NCBI GenBank assembly: GCA_963824985.1
Contig: CAWGRQ010000029.1
Location: 1 to 64,000 of the forward strand
Source of the DNA: JAFNAG01 sp963824985
Lineage (GTDB): Bacteria > Acidobacteriota > UBA6911
Direction: 5' to 3'
DNA length: 64,000 nucleotides
Shown in pieces: positions 1 to 8,593 of this stretch. The translations under genes were made by a program, and so were the position numbers. Within the stretch, counting starts at the first letter, position 1, and every line of letters starts with the position of its first letter. Under the pieces are notes generated by a model, which worked only from the letters and a program-made list of their open reading frames with translations, ran no database searches and had not been told where the DNA came from.

Positions 1-99
1 GTATGGACCTCACGGCAACAGCCCCAGATACTCTGACTCCCCGCCTGGCACCGGCTGCCCTTCCGGATCTCCCGCGGGCGGCCGGCAGTGCGGCCGGAC
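1..99. other. intergenic, nothing recognised
   Basis: This short stretch lies downstream of the minus-strand AAA ATPase gene. No gene or clear repeat is visible. Any continuation of the locus to the left is outside the window. Confidence 0.5.
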
Positions 100-1317
100 T
101 CAGTTACTGGCGGCGAATTCCTGAAACCGGGTGACCAGCTTCTTCAACTTATCCGTGTCCACGCGAATGCGCTTGAACGCCTCTTCGAAGTCCCGCTTCT
201 GCAGCGGCCGGATCCTGAGTTTGTACCCCTCGATGGACTCGCGGCCGGCATCCACGCATTTCGGAATCTGGCCGTTCAACTCCTCGACCATGACGTTGAC
301 GGCCTGATTGGCCAGCCGTTCCAGGTCGCGTCCGCTGAACCAGTCGGTGCTTTTCACCACCTCCTGCAACGGGACCTCGAGGGTGTGCCCCTCTTTCATC
401 AGCTGGATTTCGAGGATCGCCTTTCTCGCGTCGGCGTCGGGGAGCGGGATGTAGATCCGCTTCTGAAACCGGCTCAGGACGGCGTCATCGAGGTCCCAGG
501 GGGCGTTGGTGGCCGCGATGGTGAGGACGAACCGGTCCTCCCCCTTGTCCGCCAGCCCGTCGAGCTCGGACAGGATCGTGGAGAGCATGCGGCGCTCGGC
601 GCCGCTTTCGGAGCCCTCGCCCCGCGGGAGGCAGAGCGACTCGACTTCGTCGATGAAAATGACCGCGAACCCCTCGTCGGCCTCACTGCGCGCGGCGTCG
701 AACAGCGCCGTGACCAGTTTGGACGACTCGCCGAAGTATTTCGAGAGCAGGTTGCTGGCCTTGACGTTGAAGAAGGTCGCACCCAACCCGTTACTGGTCG
801 CGGCCGCGAGCAGGGTCTTGCCGGTTCCTGGTGGGCCGTAGAAAAGCATGCGGCGCCAGCCGGCGAGTTTCACCCCCTCGGGCTTCTGGGCGAGGGCCAG
901 GCCGTAGGTGAATTTGATCTCCCTCTTGGTCCCTTCCAGCCCGCCGATCTTTTCCCAGGTTATTTTGCTGCGGTGAATCAGGGATGCGATCTCGTTGGAG
1001 TACTGCTGCTCGTCCTCATTCGGAGTCTGCTCTTTCAGGCGGCCATCCGGAGCCTGCGGCACGGCCGCCGGGGTCGTAACGCGGCGCTTGCCGGCTTTCA
1101 ACGCTTCGGCGATTTCGAGGTATTGGCGCGACTTCTGCCGCCGGCGGACCTGGTCGTCGCGGGTCAGCGCGTATTCGGCATAACTCCTCATCAGTTTGGC
1201 GACTTTAAGGTAGGCGGCGGACGCCTCCGCCCCCTTGTTCTGCGCCTCCAGGGCCCGGGCTTCCGCCAGCGCCTTGTCCAGGGATACCTTGAGTGGACCG
1301 CTTAAATCAACATCCAT
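100..1317 (-). CDS. MIT-AAA ATPase, Vps4-like
   Basis: A 405-residue cytoplasmic ATPase of the Vps4/katanin/spastin branch of AAA proteins. Residues about 10-78 form a charged helical bundle like the MIT domain that binds ESCRT-III tails. The AAA module follows: Walker A GPPGTGKT at 161-168, a pore-loop motif KYFGES near 193, Walker B IFIDEVES near 220, sensor-1 AATNAPWD near 268, and the stretch RFQKRIYIPLP near 283, which is almost the Vps4 sequence. The start is preceded by AGAGGAG. It is the last gene of a minus-strand series that includes ESCRT-III-like proteins, so its likely job is disassembly of their polymers. The family assignment is strong; the substrate is inferred. A second, divergent MIT-AAA ATPase lies at 6731-7871. 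Confidence 0.88.
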   Translation of the reverse strand: MDVDLSGPLKVSLDKALAEARALEAQNKGAEASAAYLKVAKLMRSYAEYALTRDDQVRRRQKSRQYLEIAEALKAGKRRVTTPAAVPQAPDGRLKEQTPNEDEQQYSNEIASLIHRSKITWEKIGGLEGTKREIKFTYGLALAQKPEGVKLAGWRRMLFYGPPGTGKTLLAAATSNGLGATFFNVKASNLLSKYFGESSKLVTALFDAARSEADEGFAVIFIDEVESLCLPRGEGSESGAERRMLSTILSELDGLADKGEDRFVLTIAATNAPWDLDDAVLSRFQKRIYIPLPDADARKAILEIQLMKEGHTLEVPLQEVVKSTDWFSGRDLERLANQAVNVMVEELNGQIPKCVDAGRESIEGYKLRIRPLQKRDFEEAFKRIRVDTDKLKKLVTRFQEFAASN

Positions 1318-1344
1318 GAAAATCTCCTCTCAGCACACCAAAAG

Positions 1345-1600
1345 CAAAGCGGACACGGATGAACACGGATAAACACGGATCAACATCCTTATCCCTTGGG
1401 TTGAATCCGTGTGCAGGGCTTTTGCCGGCCCGAAGGGCCCGGCGCTGCGCGCCGGCGGTCTTTTTCAGGGGCAGACAGGCGAGCGCTCCGGTGGAGCCTG
1501 GATTGACGGTTCCAGCCTGGATGAGCGTTCGCCCGTCTGCCCCTGAAAAAGACGGGGCAAAAGCCCTGTCCGCGTTCATCCGTGTCCGAAAAGTTTCTGA
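1345..1600. repeat. long foldback repeat between two ESCRT-locus genes
   Basis: The left arm (ACACGGATGAACACGG, then GGGCTTTTGCC, then TTTTTCAGGGGCAGAC) returns in inverted order on the right as GTCTGCCCCTGAAAAA, GGGCAAAAGCCC and GCGTTCATCCGTGTCC. The whole spacer of about 250 bases can therefore fold on itself. Its outer arms belong to the hairpin family found at many other gene ends in this window. No ORF with coding character is present. Confidence 0.75.
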
Positions 1601-1635
1601 CATGAGCGAATCCCGGCTCCGGGTCCGGCAAAAAG

Positions 1636-2256
1636 CTAGGCGTCGTCCTTGATCTTTTCGGCCTTTACGGCCCGATCGATCTCATCCTGGAACCTGGTGA
1701 GATCCTCTTCCTCGCTCCCGGACTCTTCGGCTTTGGCCATTTCGCCGATCGCCCGGTCGAAGTCGGCAAACCCGGTATCTTCCTTGACCTTCCCCTGGGT
1801 GACGGAGAGTTCCTCTTCGCCGAGGATTTCCTCGAGCATGTCGTTGAAGGTGTCGTCGTCGACCTCGGCGGTGTCGATGGCCTTCTGAATGGCGCTGTCC
1901 TTGAAGCGCACGATAAGATTCTGGAGGCTCTTGCGGTCTTTTTTCTTTTCGAGCATCTCCATCTTGCGCAGGAACGAGGTGAGGGCGGTCTTGGCCAGGG
2001 AAATGCGGCGCAGGTCGCTGTTGATGTAGCCGTTGTCAATCTCCACCTGGCGCATTTCGCGGAAGATGTCGCGCATCACTTCCTGCTTGCCGCCCTTTTT
2101 GGCCGACACGGCTTCCTTGACCTTCTGTTGCTTGCGCTGCTCGAGGACATCCAGATCCCGCCGCTTCTTTTTCTGGTCGCGCTCGAGTTCTTTGAGCTGG
2201 ACGCGGATATCGCCGGCGGTGGGTGACTTGCTGAACAATTTGTCTAACAGGTTCAT
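1636..2256 (-). CDS. coiled-coil protein, ESCRT-III-like candidate
   Basis: A 206-residue, highly charged, almost entirely helical protein. It begins with a short amphipathic stretch (MNLLDKLFSK) and continues with a basic coiled coil (about 15-130) rich in Lys, Arg and Glu. It ends in an acidic half (about 130-206) with LEEILGEEE and a Glu-rich tail. A basic first half, an acidic second half and an N-terminal amphipathic helix of this size are the general plan of ESCRT-III proteins, but I see no family-specific motif, so this is inference from composition and context. The start has AGGAG six bases upstream. It lies between the first MIT-AAA ATPase and another coiled-coil gene on the same strand. 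Confidence 0.7.
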   Translation of the reverse strand: MNLLDKLFSKSPTAGDIRVQLKELERDQKKKRRDLDVLEQRKQQKVKEAVSAKKGGKQEVMRDIFREMRQVEIDNGYINSDLRRISLAKTALTSFLRKMEMLEKKKDRKSLQNLIVRFKDSAIQKAIDTAEVDDDTFNDMLEEILGEEELSVTQGKVKEDTGFADFDRAIGEMAKAEESGSEEEDLTRFQDEIDRAVKAEKIKDDA

Positions 2257-2299
2257 GATTCAGGCTCCTTTGTAAACCTGGGTTGATGGCCGTTCCCGT

Positions 2300-2680
2300 A
2301 TGCCGGTCATCGGGCGACCCGCGGGTTGTCCGATGACCGGCGGGCGACCTGCCGGTCGCCCCTACGATTCTCTATTAATTCTTGATCATCCTCTTTTTGG
2401 GGAGCGCCACTTCGGGGCTCCAATTCGCCGAATCTCACAATCTCCCATTCTCGAATCACGCGGGCATGGGCAAATGTGTCGCCCCTCCAGGGCTCGTATT
2501 ACGCCCGTGCCCAACCCCGGGCTCACGCCCGGGGCTACTCTCTTGCGCCCCTCCGGGGCTCCAATTCCCCGAATCTCGAATTTCGAATCTCGAATTTCGA
2601 ATCACGAATCTCGAATTTCGAAAAAAGGTGATTTTATCCGCGTTCATCCGCGTCCCGAAATCCTCCAATCTCGAATCATC
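2300..2680. repeat. mixed repeat block in 424-bp spacer
   Basis: The spacer between the two coiled-coil genes contains no convincing gene. It holds several palindromic repeats in a row: a CCGATGACCGG / CGGGCGACC type (2300-2362), the CCCCGGGCTCACGCCCGGGG type flanked by GCCCCTCCGGGGCT-like units (2478-2568), a short tandem of AATCTCGAATTTCG (2570-2625), and one arm of the CGCGTTCATCCGCGTCC family (2634-2660). Confidence 0.75.
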
Positions 2681-3295
2681 CTACGTCTCGAGCGTCTTTT
2701 TCTTCGGGAGCGGCTCTTCCACGGTTTGCACCTTGGGCGTCTCGGAGACGCCCACGATGCGTTTCTTGATCTCCTCGAGGCGGCGGCGCTCGGCTGACTC
2801 GTCTATGGCCGAGATGGTGTTCGTGCCGCTTTCCGCCGCGATGCTGACCCTCTTGTATTCTTCGACGTGGTCTTCGACCTCGTCGACGAGGCGATCGATC
2901 TCATCTTCACCGACGCCGCGGGAGCGCATGGCCTCCATTTCCTGGATTTTGGCGATCAGGTTCAGGTGCAGGTTGACATTTTCGTTGTAAATGGAGACCT
3001 GCTTTTCGAGGTTGGCTCTCTGCTTTTCCAGCCGCTCGATGCGCCGCAGGATGATGGTCTCCTCCGTTTGCGACAGCCCGCCCTTGCGGATCGAGTTTTC
3101 CTCCATGATGATCGCCTTCTCGATGCCGATGAGTTCCTCTTCGTTTTCGCGCAGTTCGATCTCGTTGCGTCCGCGCAGCGTTTCCAGTCCTTTGATCAGA
3201 TCCCTGGGATTCGATGCTTTCAGGTAGAGCTGACGGGTTTCGTCCGGCAGATCTGCGCGTTGGAACAGGTTTTTGAGCTTATCCATCACCGACAT
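2681..3295 (-). CDS. coiled-coil protein, second ESCRT-III-like candidate
   Basis: A 204-residue helical protein with no membrane segment. It starts with MSVMDKLKNLF, again a short amphipathic segment, followed by about 130 residues of heptad-like coiled coil and an acidic hairpin (ESCRT-like order of basic then acidic helices). Near the C-terminus, RRRLEEIKKRI resembles the Leu/Arg pattern of MIM1 motifs that dock into MIT domains; this is suggestive only. A strong GGAGG lies before the start, and only nine bases separate it from the subtilase gene upstream, so the two are very likely cotranscribed. Function is inferred from the neighbouring MIT-AAA ATPases. Confidence 0.7.
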   Translation of the reverse strand: MSVMDKLKNLFQRADLPDETRQLYLKASNPRDLIKGLETLRGRNEIELRENEEELIGIEKAIIMEENSIRKGGLSQTEETIILRRIERLEKQRANLEKQVSIYNENVNLHLNLIAKIQEMEAMRSRGVGEDEIDRLVDEVEDHVEEYKRVSIAAESGTNTISAIDESAERRRLEEIKKRIVGVSETPKVQTVEEPLPKKKTLET

Positions 3296-3303
3296 AATTC
3301 CTC

Positions 3304-5721
3304 CTACCGGATAGACCTTTGAATGTAGAACTTCTGCTTATGTTCGAGTAATTGGAAACGATCGCCGGCGGATTGAAGGGCGGCCTCGGCCGCCTGCCGG
3401 TCCAGATGAAACTCCGCCAGAAAGGCGTCCATGGGAATCTGATCGCCGGGCAATACCAGTTTGGGGTGGCCGGCGAGCGCCTGTGCGGCTCTCGTCTTTT
3501 TTTCCCCCGGCGTTTCCGGATCAAACAGCGGCCGCAGGGCGCCCTGCGGTCCGAAGACGTTCCAGCGGGTGCCTTCCCCCTTTTCGACCAGGAAGAACAT
3601 GGCGTTACCCCGGATTTCGGCGAGATTCTTCCACTCTTCGGGCCAGCCGGCGGCGGAATAGACGCCGACGCAGTAGAACGCCTCGTCATCGAAATCGAGG
3701 CCGTCGGGTCCGGCGATCTGCTGGAAAATAGTTTCCGCCGGCCGGGGGAGTGTGCCGTTGGTTGCGGGGGCGTCCGCTTCCAGGGCGACGGCCGCCAGGG
3801 TGAGGCGTCCTTTTTTCAGAAGGCCGCTCGACAGCGGGAACTGGGTGACGTCGCCGAACGAGCGCCGGAAGGTCTGGGCCTGCAGCCTGGGGTCTACTTT
3901 GAATTCTTCGCCGCTCCAGGGATGTTTGACCGCCCCGATGGCGCGCATTTTCAGATCGAAGCGATTGGCAAAGGTTTCGGCCCAGCGCGGGTCAGACTTG
4001 GCGGCCGCGGGCGCGCCGGGGGGATCGGAGAGTGTCATAGGGGAAACTCCCATGGGAATGCTGTTCGGATTCAGGGGGATGGGGCCGCGGGGCGCCCGAA
4101 GGATCGGATCCGCGGCATGGGCGGCGGCCGGCCGGCCGGCGGCGGGGCTCGCGGTCCCGGCGCGGTCCCCCTTGTGCTTTTCGCAGGCGCGGTGGCCGAG
4201 CTGCCAGCAGATCTGGCAGATGGGGGCGCCGCAGGTATCGCACTGCCAGGCGGGCGAAAACACGCCGACCTTGGACAGGTACCGTTTGCCGCAGCGGTAG
4301 CAGACATCCGCGGCTGTTCCCGGAGCGGCATGGGCAGCGGCCGGCGATGGAGCGTCCGTGGGCACGGAGGCGGAGGAGGGGGGCGGCGTTATCTCCTTCG
4401 GCGCGGCGGGGGCGGTCGCTGTCGCCCGGCCGGGCTGATGCGCGCGGCGTTCCGCTTCCTGGAACGCCATTTCCATGTCGATCAGGCCGTGACCGATCTG
4501 CATGGCGCTGCTGTAGGAGAAGCGGTTCGGATCCTCGAGCGGAGAGCAGGCGGCATAGAACAGGGCGATCAGGTCCGCGGGGGGCGGGTCCCATCCGAGC
4601 GAACGCGCCTTGGATTTCAAGAGCGCCAGGCAGCCGGCGATGGCCGGGGTCGCCATGCTGGTGCCGGAAAGCCGGATGTGGAGGTGGTCCACGATCTGGG
4701 AGGAATCAAAGTTCGCCGTCGACGAGCGGGCGGCGACGATGTCGACGCCGGGGCCGACGCAGTTGGGCTTGCCGAACAGCGGTGACTCCGGGTTGGCGCT
4801 CCCCTGAGCCGAAAAGGCCGCCAGCCGGCAGTCCTTGTCGATGGCCCCGACGGTTACGGCCGTGGCGCTGTCGGCGGGGACGCAGACCGACTCCGGGTAG
4901 GAGGGGAGAGGGTTGCCGGCCGCCACGCACACCACGGTCCCTTTGCGAAAGGCTTCGTCGCAGGCCCGGGACCAGATGGACTGCCCGTTGGCGTTGGTGT
5001 CCATTTCGCCGAGCGACAGGCTCAGAATGTCGGCGCGTTTCTCGATCACGGCCCATGCCATTCCCTGGAGGATCGATTCGAGATTGCCGGCCTTTCCGGG
5101 GGAGAGGACCTTGCCCGCAACCAGGCGGCAGCGCGGGGCGATCCCGGCGTAGCGGCCTCCCAAACTGGTGTCGTCCCCCGCGGCGATGGCCGCAACGTGG
5201 GTTCCGTGACCGTCGACATCTTCTTCTCCGCTCGCCGTGAAGTCGCGATAATCGGAGGAGCCGATCCGGGCGCAAGCCGGGTGGTTGCGGTCGACTCCGG
5301 TGTCCAGAACCGCCAGGGTGACGTCGTGCCCGAAGGTCTCCTGCATGCCGGGTGTTACTCCGACGATCCTCCGGCACTCCACCATCATGGTTGAGACCGC
5401 CATGGGGATGGGGAGGGTGACCGGGGTGTGCGGATCGGCGATGGCGCAGGTTTCCGGCAGGCCGGCGATTTCACGCACGATGCTGATTTCGGGCGGGCAG
5501 CTGAGCTTCAGGATGCCGAACGGCTCGACGAGGGAAGAGGATAGGATGACGAATCCTTGAGCCAGCAGCCAGTCCCTGAGTTTGCCGGTTGTGCCCGGGT
5601 CGCTGGCCATGCAGAGAACGGTCGGCCACTTTTCGGCCGGGACCAGGTCGGAGTAGCGACGCAGGGAACCGGGGAGGTCATAGCGCACGGTTTCGCAATA
5701 GGCGATTGTCCGCAGATCCAT
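3304..5721 (-). CDS. leaderless subtilisin-like protease with zinc finger
   Basis: An 805-residue S8-family serine protease. The catalytic triad is visible: Asp140 in AVLDTGVD, His172 in DGHGTHVA, Ser355 in SGTSMATP, with the oxyanion Asn270 in AAGN. No signal peptide or membrane helix is seen, so the enzyme should be cytoplasmic. Residues 1-110 are a separate N-terminal region; a Pro/Ala-rich linker (430-470) leads to a Cys/His cluster at 474-516 (CxxC, CxxC, CxxC, then His and Cys) of B-box or RING-like spacing, followed by about 290 unassigned residues. The gene sits inside the MIT-AAA/ESCRT-III-like series. Its start overlaps the end of the small gene upstream. It may process or regulate the coiled-coil partners; that role is inference. 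Confidence 0.85.
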   Translation of the reverse strand: MDLRTIAYCETVRYDLPGSLRRYSDLVPAEKWPTVLCMASDPGTTGKLRDWLLAQGFVILSSSLVEPFGILKLSCPPEISIVREIAGLPETCAIADPHTPVTLPIPMAVSTMMVECRRIVGVTPGMQETFGHDVTLAVLDTGVDRNHPACARIGSSDYRDFTASGEEDVDGHGTHVAAIAAGDDTSLGGRYAGIAPRCRLVAGKVLSPGKAGNLESILQGMAWAVIEKRADILSLSLGEMDTNANGQSIWSRACDEAFRKGTVVCVAAGNPLPSYPESVCVPADSATAVTVGAIDKDCRLAAFSAQGSANPESPLFGKPNCVGPGVDIVAARSSTANFDSSQIVDHLHIRLSGTSMATPAIAGCLALLKSKARSLGWDPPPADLIALFYAACSPLEDPNRFSYSSAMQIGHGLIDMEMAFQEAERRAHQPGRATATAPAAPKEITPPPSSASVPTDAPSPAAAHAAPGTAADVCYRCGKRYLSKVGVFSPAWQCDTCGAPICQICWQLGHRACEKHKGDRAGTASPAAGRPAAAHAADPILRAPRGPIPLNPNSIPMGVSPMTLSDPPGAPAAAKSDPRWAETFANRFDLKMRAIGAVKHPWSGEEFKVDPRLQAQTFRRSFGDVTQFPLSSGLLKKGRLTLAAVALEADAPATNGTLPRPAETIFQQIAGPDGLDFDDEAFYCVGVYSAAGWPEEWKNLAEIRGNAMFFLVEKGEGTRWNVFGPQGALRPLFDPETPGEKKTRAAQALAGHPKLVLPGDQIPMDAFLAEFHLDRQAAEAALQSAGDRFQLLEHKQKFYIQRSIR

Positions 5722-6011
5722 GTCCAGGTGGGAGCGCGAGCTGTGACTCGAGGTCGGATGTGCCGGTCCCCTGCCCCTGGAGCCGCGCCACCAGGGCGGC
5801 GTAGCGCTCGTGGGCTTCGCCGCGAAAGACCCGGCGGCGGATGACCCGGTCTCACCCGCAACCGCTCCTGTTCGTCGTATTCCCGCTCCTCGATGCGCTC
5901 GTCGATTATCTCAAAGCGCAGCGCGGCCTGCGGCCTGGAGGGCGATGACGCGGTTCCGTTGCGTATCGAGAGACTGGAGCAGGAAAGTCTGGATTTTGGC
6001 ATCGGCGGCGT
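5678..6011 (-). CDS. small helical protein, frame disrupted
   Basis: A product of about 100 residues can be read only by joining frames. It begins with a GTG overlapping the stop of the gene upstream (MNAADAKIQTFLLQSLDTQ), continues through RFEIIDERIEEREYDEQERL and ends with RGEAHERYAALVARLQGQ before a stop inside the subtilase start region. The pieces are charged and helical like the other small proteins of the locus. At least two one-base shifts are needed, in a short region with several other apparent shifts. I recognise no family. It is real coding sequence in my judgement, but the exact protein is uncertain. Confidence 0.45.
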
Positions 6012-6727
6012 TCACGACATCGAGCTCCCGGGTTTGAGGGGTATGATGGTTCCTTCTTCCTGGTACTGGGTGACGAGATCCAGGGCAATCAGCCGGCGTA
6101 ACATTTCGAACGAGACCGTGGCGGTTACTCCGGGTCACGAGCGGCAGCAGGCGGGCCCGCTCGAGGCGGATGCCGCACGTGCCGCACTGCAGGCTCCGGC
6201 CGGGCTGATCGGGCGGGAAGCGCGGATCCGCAGGCCGGGCACGGGGAGGGGCCGCCTCCCGGATCGGTCGCCACCGGCAACAGCGGAAAGCCGTCGCGAC
6301 GCGCGATTGCGGCCAGCTCGCGGAGGAAGCGATCGCGGTCGGAAACCTGAAGGTAAAAGAGCAGGACCGGCGCCCGCAGCAGCGCCGACAGGTCATGCCG
6401 GAGAGGTTCCAGCGGGAGTTCCAGGCCGGCGCCGCGCGCGCCTGCCGCCGGTATGGTCAGTCCCAGCACCAGCAGGGCGACCGGGGAGTCGGGCGCCTTG
6501 GCCGAAGCGGGCCCGGGTGGCCGGTGGCCGGAGGCCGCCGCTTCGGCATAGGAAATTGCTTTGGCCTGGCCCGGCACGCGCAGGCCCGGAATCGCCATCA
6601 CCTTCCGGAATTCCCTCTGGAACAGCTCCGGCGAGCCGGTGTGCACGCGGGGGTCATCGAAACCGCGCAGGAATCTCCCCAGGCTCCGGGCCACGGTGTC
6701 CAGATGTCGATCGACCTGGTCTGGCAA
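6012..6727 (-). CDS. zinc-ribbon protein of unknown function, frame disrupted
   Basis: It starts with ATG four bases after the stop of the MIT-AAA gene. The first 170 residues (MPDQVDRHLDTVARSLGRF onward) are coherent in one frame and include a hydrophobic beta-rich core (VALLVLGLTIP, PVLLFYLQVSD). CPACGS follows, then after a frame change CGTCGIRLER, giving a CxxC...CxxC zinc ribbon. A further shift gives a C-terminus with FEMLRRLIALDLVTQYQ, resembling a small winged helix, and the stop at 6012. No family is recognised. Position and spacing make it a member of the ESCRT-like operon. Confidence 0.55.
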
Positions 6728-6730
6728 CGG

Positions 6731-7871
6731 TCAGCTCCCTTCGGCGAATTTTCGATAGCGATCGAGCATGGCGGCGTTCACCGAGGGGAGACTCCCTGAT
6801 CGCCTGGTCCAGATCGGCAGCGGTGAGCACCGTGTCGGACCCCGAACCGATCTGACGCCGGAACGGGAAATCGGTGGCCTTGATGCAGACACCGGCGATG
6901 TCGGCGCCGCTGTAGCCGTCGAGCCGCGCGGCGAGCGCCGGAAAGTCGATCGTCGATTCCATCGGGATGCCGTCCAGGTTGATGTGGAGGATCTTCTCGC
7001 GGGCGGCGGTGTCGGGGAGGCCCACATAGAACTTTTCCCCGAAACGGCCGGTGCGCAGCGCCGCCTCGTCCATGTCCCACGGCCGGTTGGTGGCGCCCAT
7101 GAGCAGAATGCAATTCACCTTCGGGTCGAGGCCGTCAACCTGCGAGAGAAACTCGGGGACGACCCGGTTCATCACCGTGGACTGGCTGCCGCGCTTGCCG
7201 ACCAGGGCTTCGGTCTCATCCAGGAAAATCACGGAGAGGGGGTAGCGGCGCGCGACCTCGAAGAGGCGGGCCAGGTTCTGTTCCGCAACGCCGACCCACT
7301 GGGACATGATATTGGAGCTTTTGACGTTCAGGAACTGCGCGTCCAGTTCGGTGGCGATCGCCTTGGCGATCATGGTTTTCCCGGTCCCCGGGGGACCGTA
7401 CAGGAGGATGCCGCCGCCGGCCTGCTTTTTGAAGCGAATGGCAGCGTCGGGGTGACGGAACGGGTAGATGACCCGCAGGTTGATGGCTTCTTTTATGTCC
7501 GCGAGCCCGGCAATCTGGTCGAAGCGGACATTGGGCTTCTCCGAGACGATCCATTTGCTTTCGGGGGTCAGGTCGCCATTCTGGTCTTTGGCCGACGTGA
7601 GCTTTTCGGACTGGGTCGCCCCGCCGTGCGAGGTTCGCGATTTCTTCTCCTTGAGGGAGAGCGCCAGGTCGCGCAGGCGCTGGGCCTTCTGATGTCGGAT
7701 TTCCCTGAGCTTCGGTTCGGATTCCTGCGCTGCCTTGAGCAGGTATTTGACGGCGACGAACAGGTGATAACGCGCCTGTTCGTAATCGCCGACCTTGAGA
7801 TAATCGAGCCCCTGGTCCTTGTTCTTACCGTACTGCTCCAATAGGAACTGCATCGTGAGAACCCTGTCCAT
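6731..7871 (-). CDS. second MIT-AAA ATPase, frame disrupted near C-terminus
   Basis: An AAA ATPase of about 380 residues. Residues 7-75 are helical and MIT-like (LDYLKVGDYEQARYHLFVAV). Walker A GPPGTGKT is at 159-166, pore-loop SQWVG at 180, Walker B VIFLDETEA at 214, sensor-1 GATNRPWDMD near 249 and the arginine-finger region LRTGRFGEKFYVGLPD near 262. It differs clearly from the ATPase at 100-1317, so the locus has two specialised ATPases. Near 6790 the uninterrupted frame runs into nonsense, while the other frame gives the natural ending LPSVNAAMLDRYRKFAEGS, so one base is probably wrong there. GGGGAGA precedes the start. Likely partner of the Snf7-like protein encoded just upstream. Confidence 0.85.
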
Positions 7872-7919
7872 TCTCCCCGGGGAAGCCGGAGTCCCGGGAT
7901 TCCGCCATCCGCCATGAGA

Positions 7920-8523
7920 TTACTTGCCGCTTTTTTCGATCTCCTTCTGAATCGCCGAGAGGTCCTTGTCGATCTCGTCGTCGATGCCGGCCCTCTCCTC
8001 ATGCGCCACTTCCTCCTCGAGCATTTTTTCGATGTCGCCGTCGCTCACCGCCTGGCCTTCCGAACTCCCTTCGTAATCGAACATCGATTCCGAGGTCATT
8101 TCCAGGAAGGTGTCGACGCGTTCTTCGAGGCTTTCGGCTTGGGACATTGCCTTCTCGAAGTTGACCTGGGTCTTGGCCATGTCGGTGGCGCCGAAGACCT
8201 CCGCGATCGATTTCGAGAGGGAATTCATGGCATTGGCGAACTCGAAATGGCCTTCGGCCTGCTCCTTGATCTGGACGGCGGATTCCAGGGCGAGCATCTG
8301 CCGCTCGAGACCGCACCTTGATCGTCGTCGTCTTCTTGATCGCCTTTTTGAGAAACTCGTACTGGTTGGCCCACCCCAGTTTCCGGGCGCGTTTGGCCTT
8401 GTCGATGTAGTCGGTCTCGTGCTTGGTGTTGGCGGCGATCTGCCGCCGGATCTGAGTCAGGGCCTTGCGGATCTGGAGGTTGCGCTCGATGCGGCGTTCC
8501 TCTTTGGATTTGAAGAGACTCAT
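7920..8523 (-). CDS. ESCRT-III (Snf7/CHMP-like) protein, one frameshift
   Basis: About 200 residues once a single shift near 8310 is corrected. It begins MSLFKSKEERRIERNLQIRK, much like CHMP2-type proteins, with a basic helical hairpin to about residue 65. The join then reads LERQMLALESAV, followed by FANAMNSLSKSIAEVF, a helix with VDTFLEMTSESMF, and an acidic tail with VSDGDIEKMLEEE. This order (N-terminal amphipathic start, basic long hairpin, a middle helix with alternating Met and Ala, acidic autoinhibitory tail) is that of ESCRT-III. AAGGAAG precedes the ATG. The adjacent downstream gene encodes an MIT-AAA ATPase, the expected partner. The frame break looks like a sequence error because both halves are well conserved in style. 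This is the most convincing ESCRT-III candidate here. Confidence 0.8.
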
Positions 8524-8593
8524 AGGATCTTCCTTTCAGGGCTTCGGGCGCCATCTCCCTCAACCGGGGATCCGGCCCGCGCCGGACATCCGG

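Noticed and set aside
88..1305. Long plus-strand ORF opposite the first AAA ATPase
   Set aside because: It mirrors the minus-strand gene at nearly the same limits, as is common in GC-rich DNA. The minus-strand protein has all AAA motifs; the plus-strand one has none.
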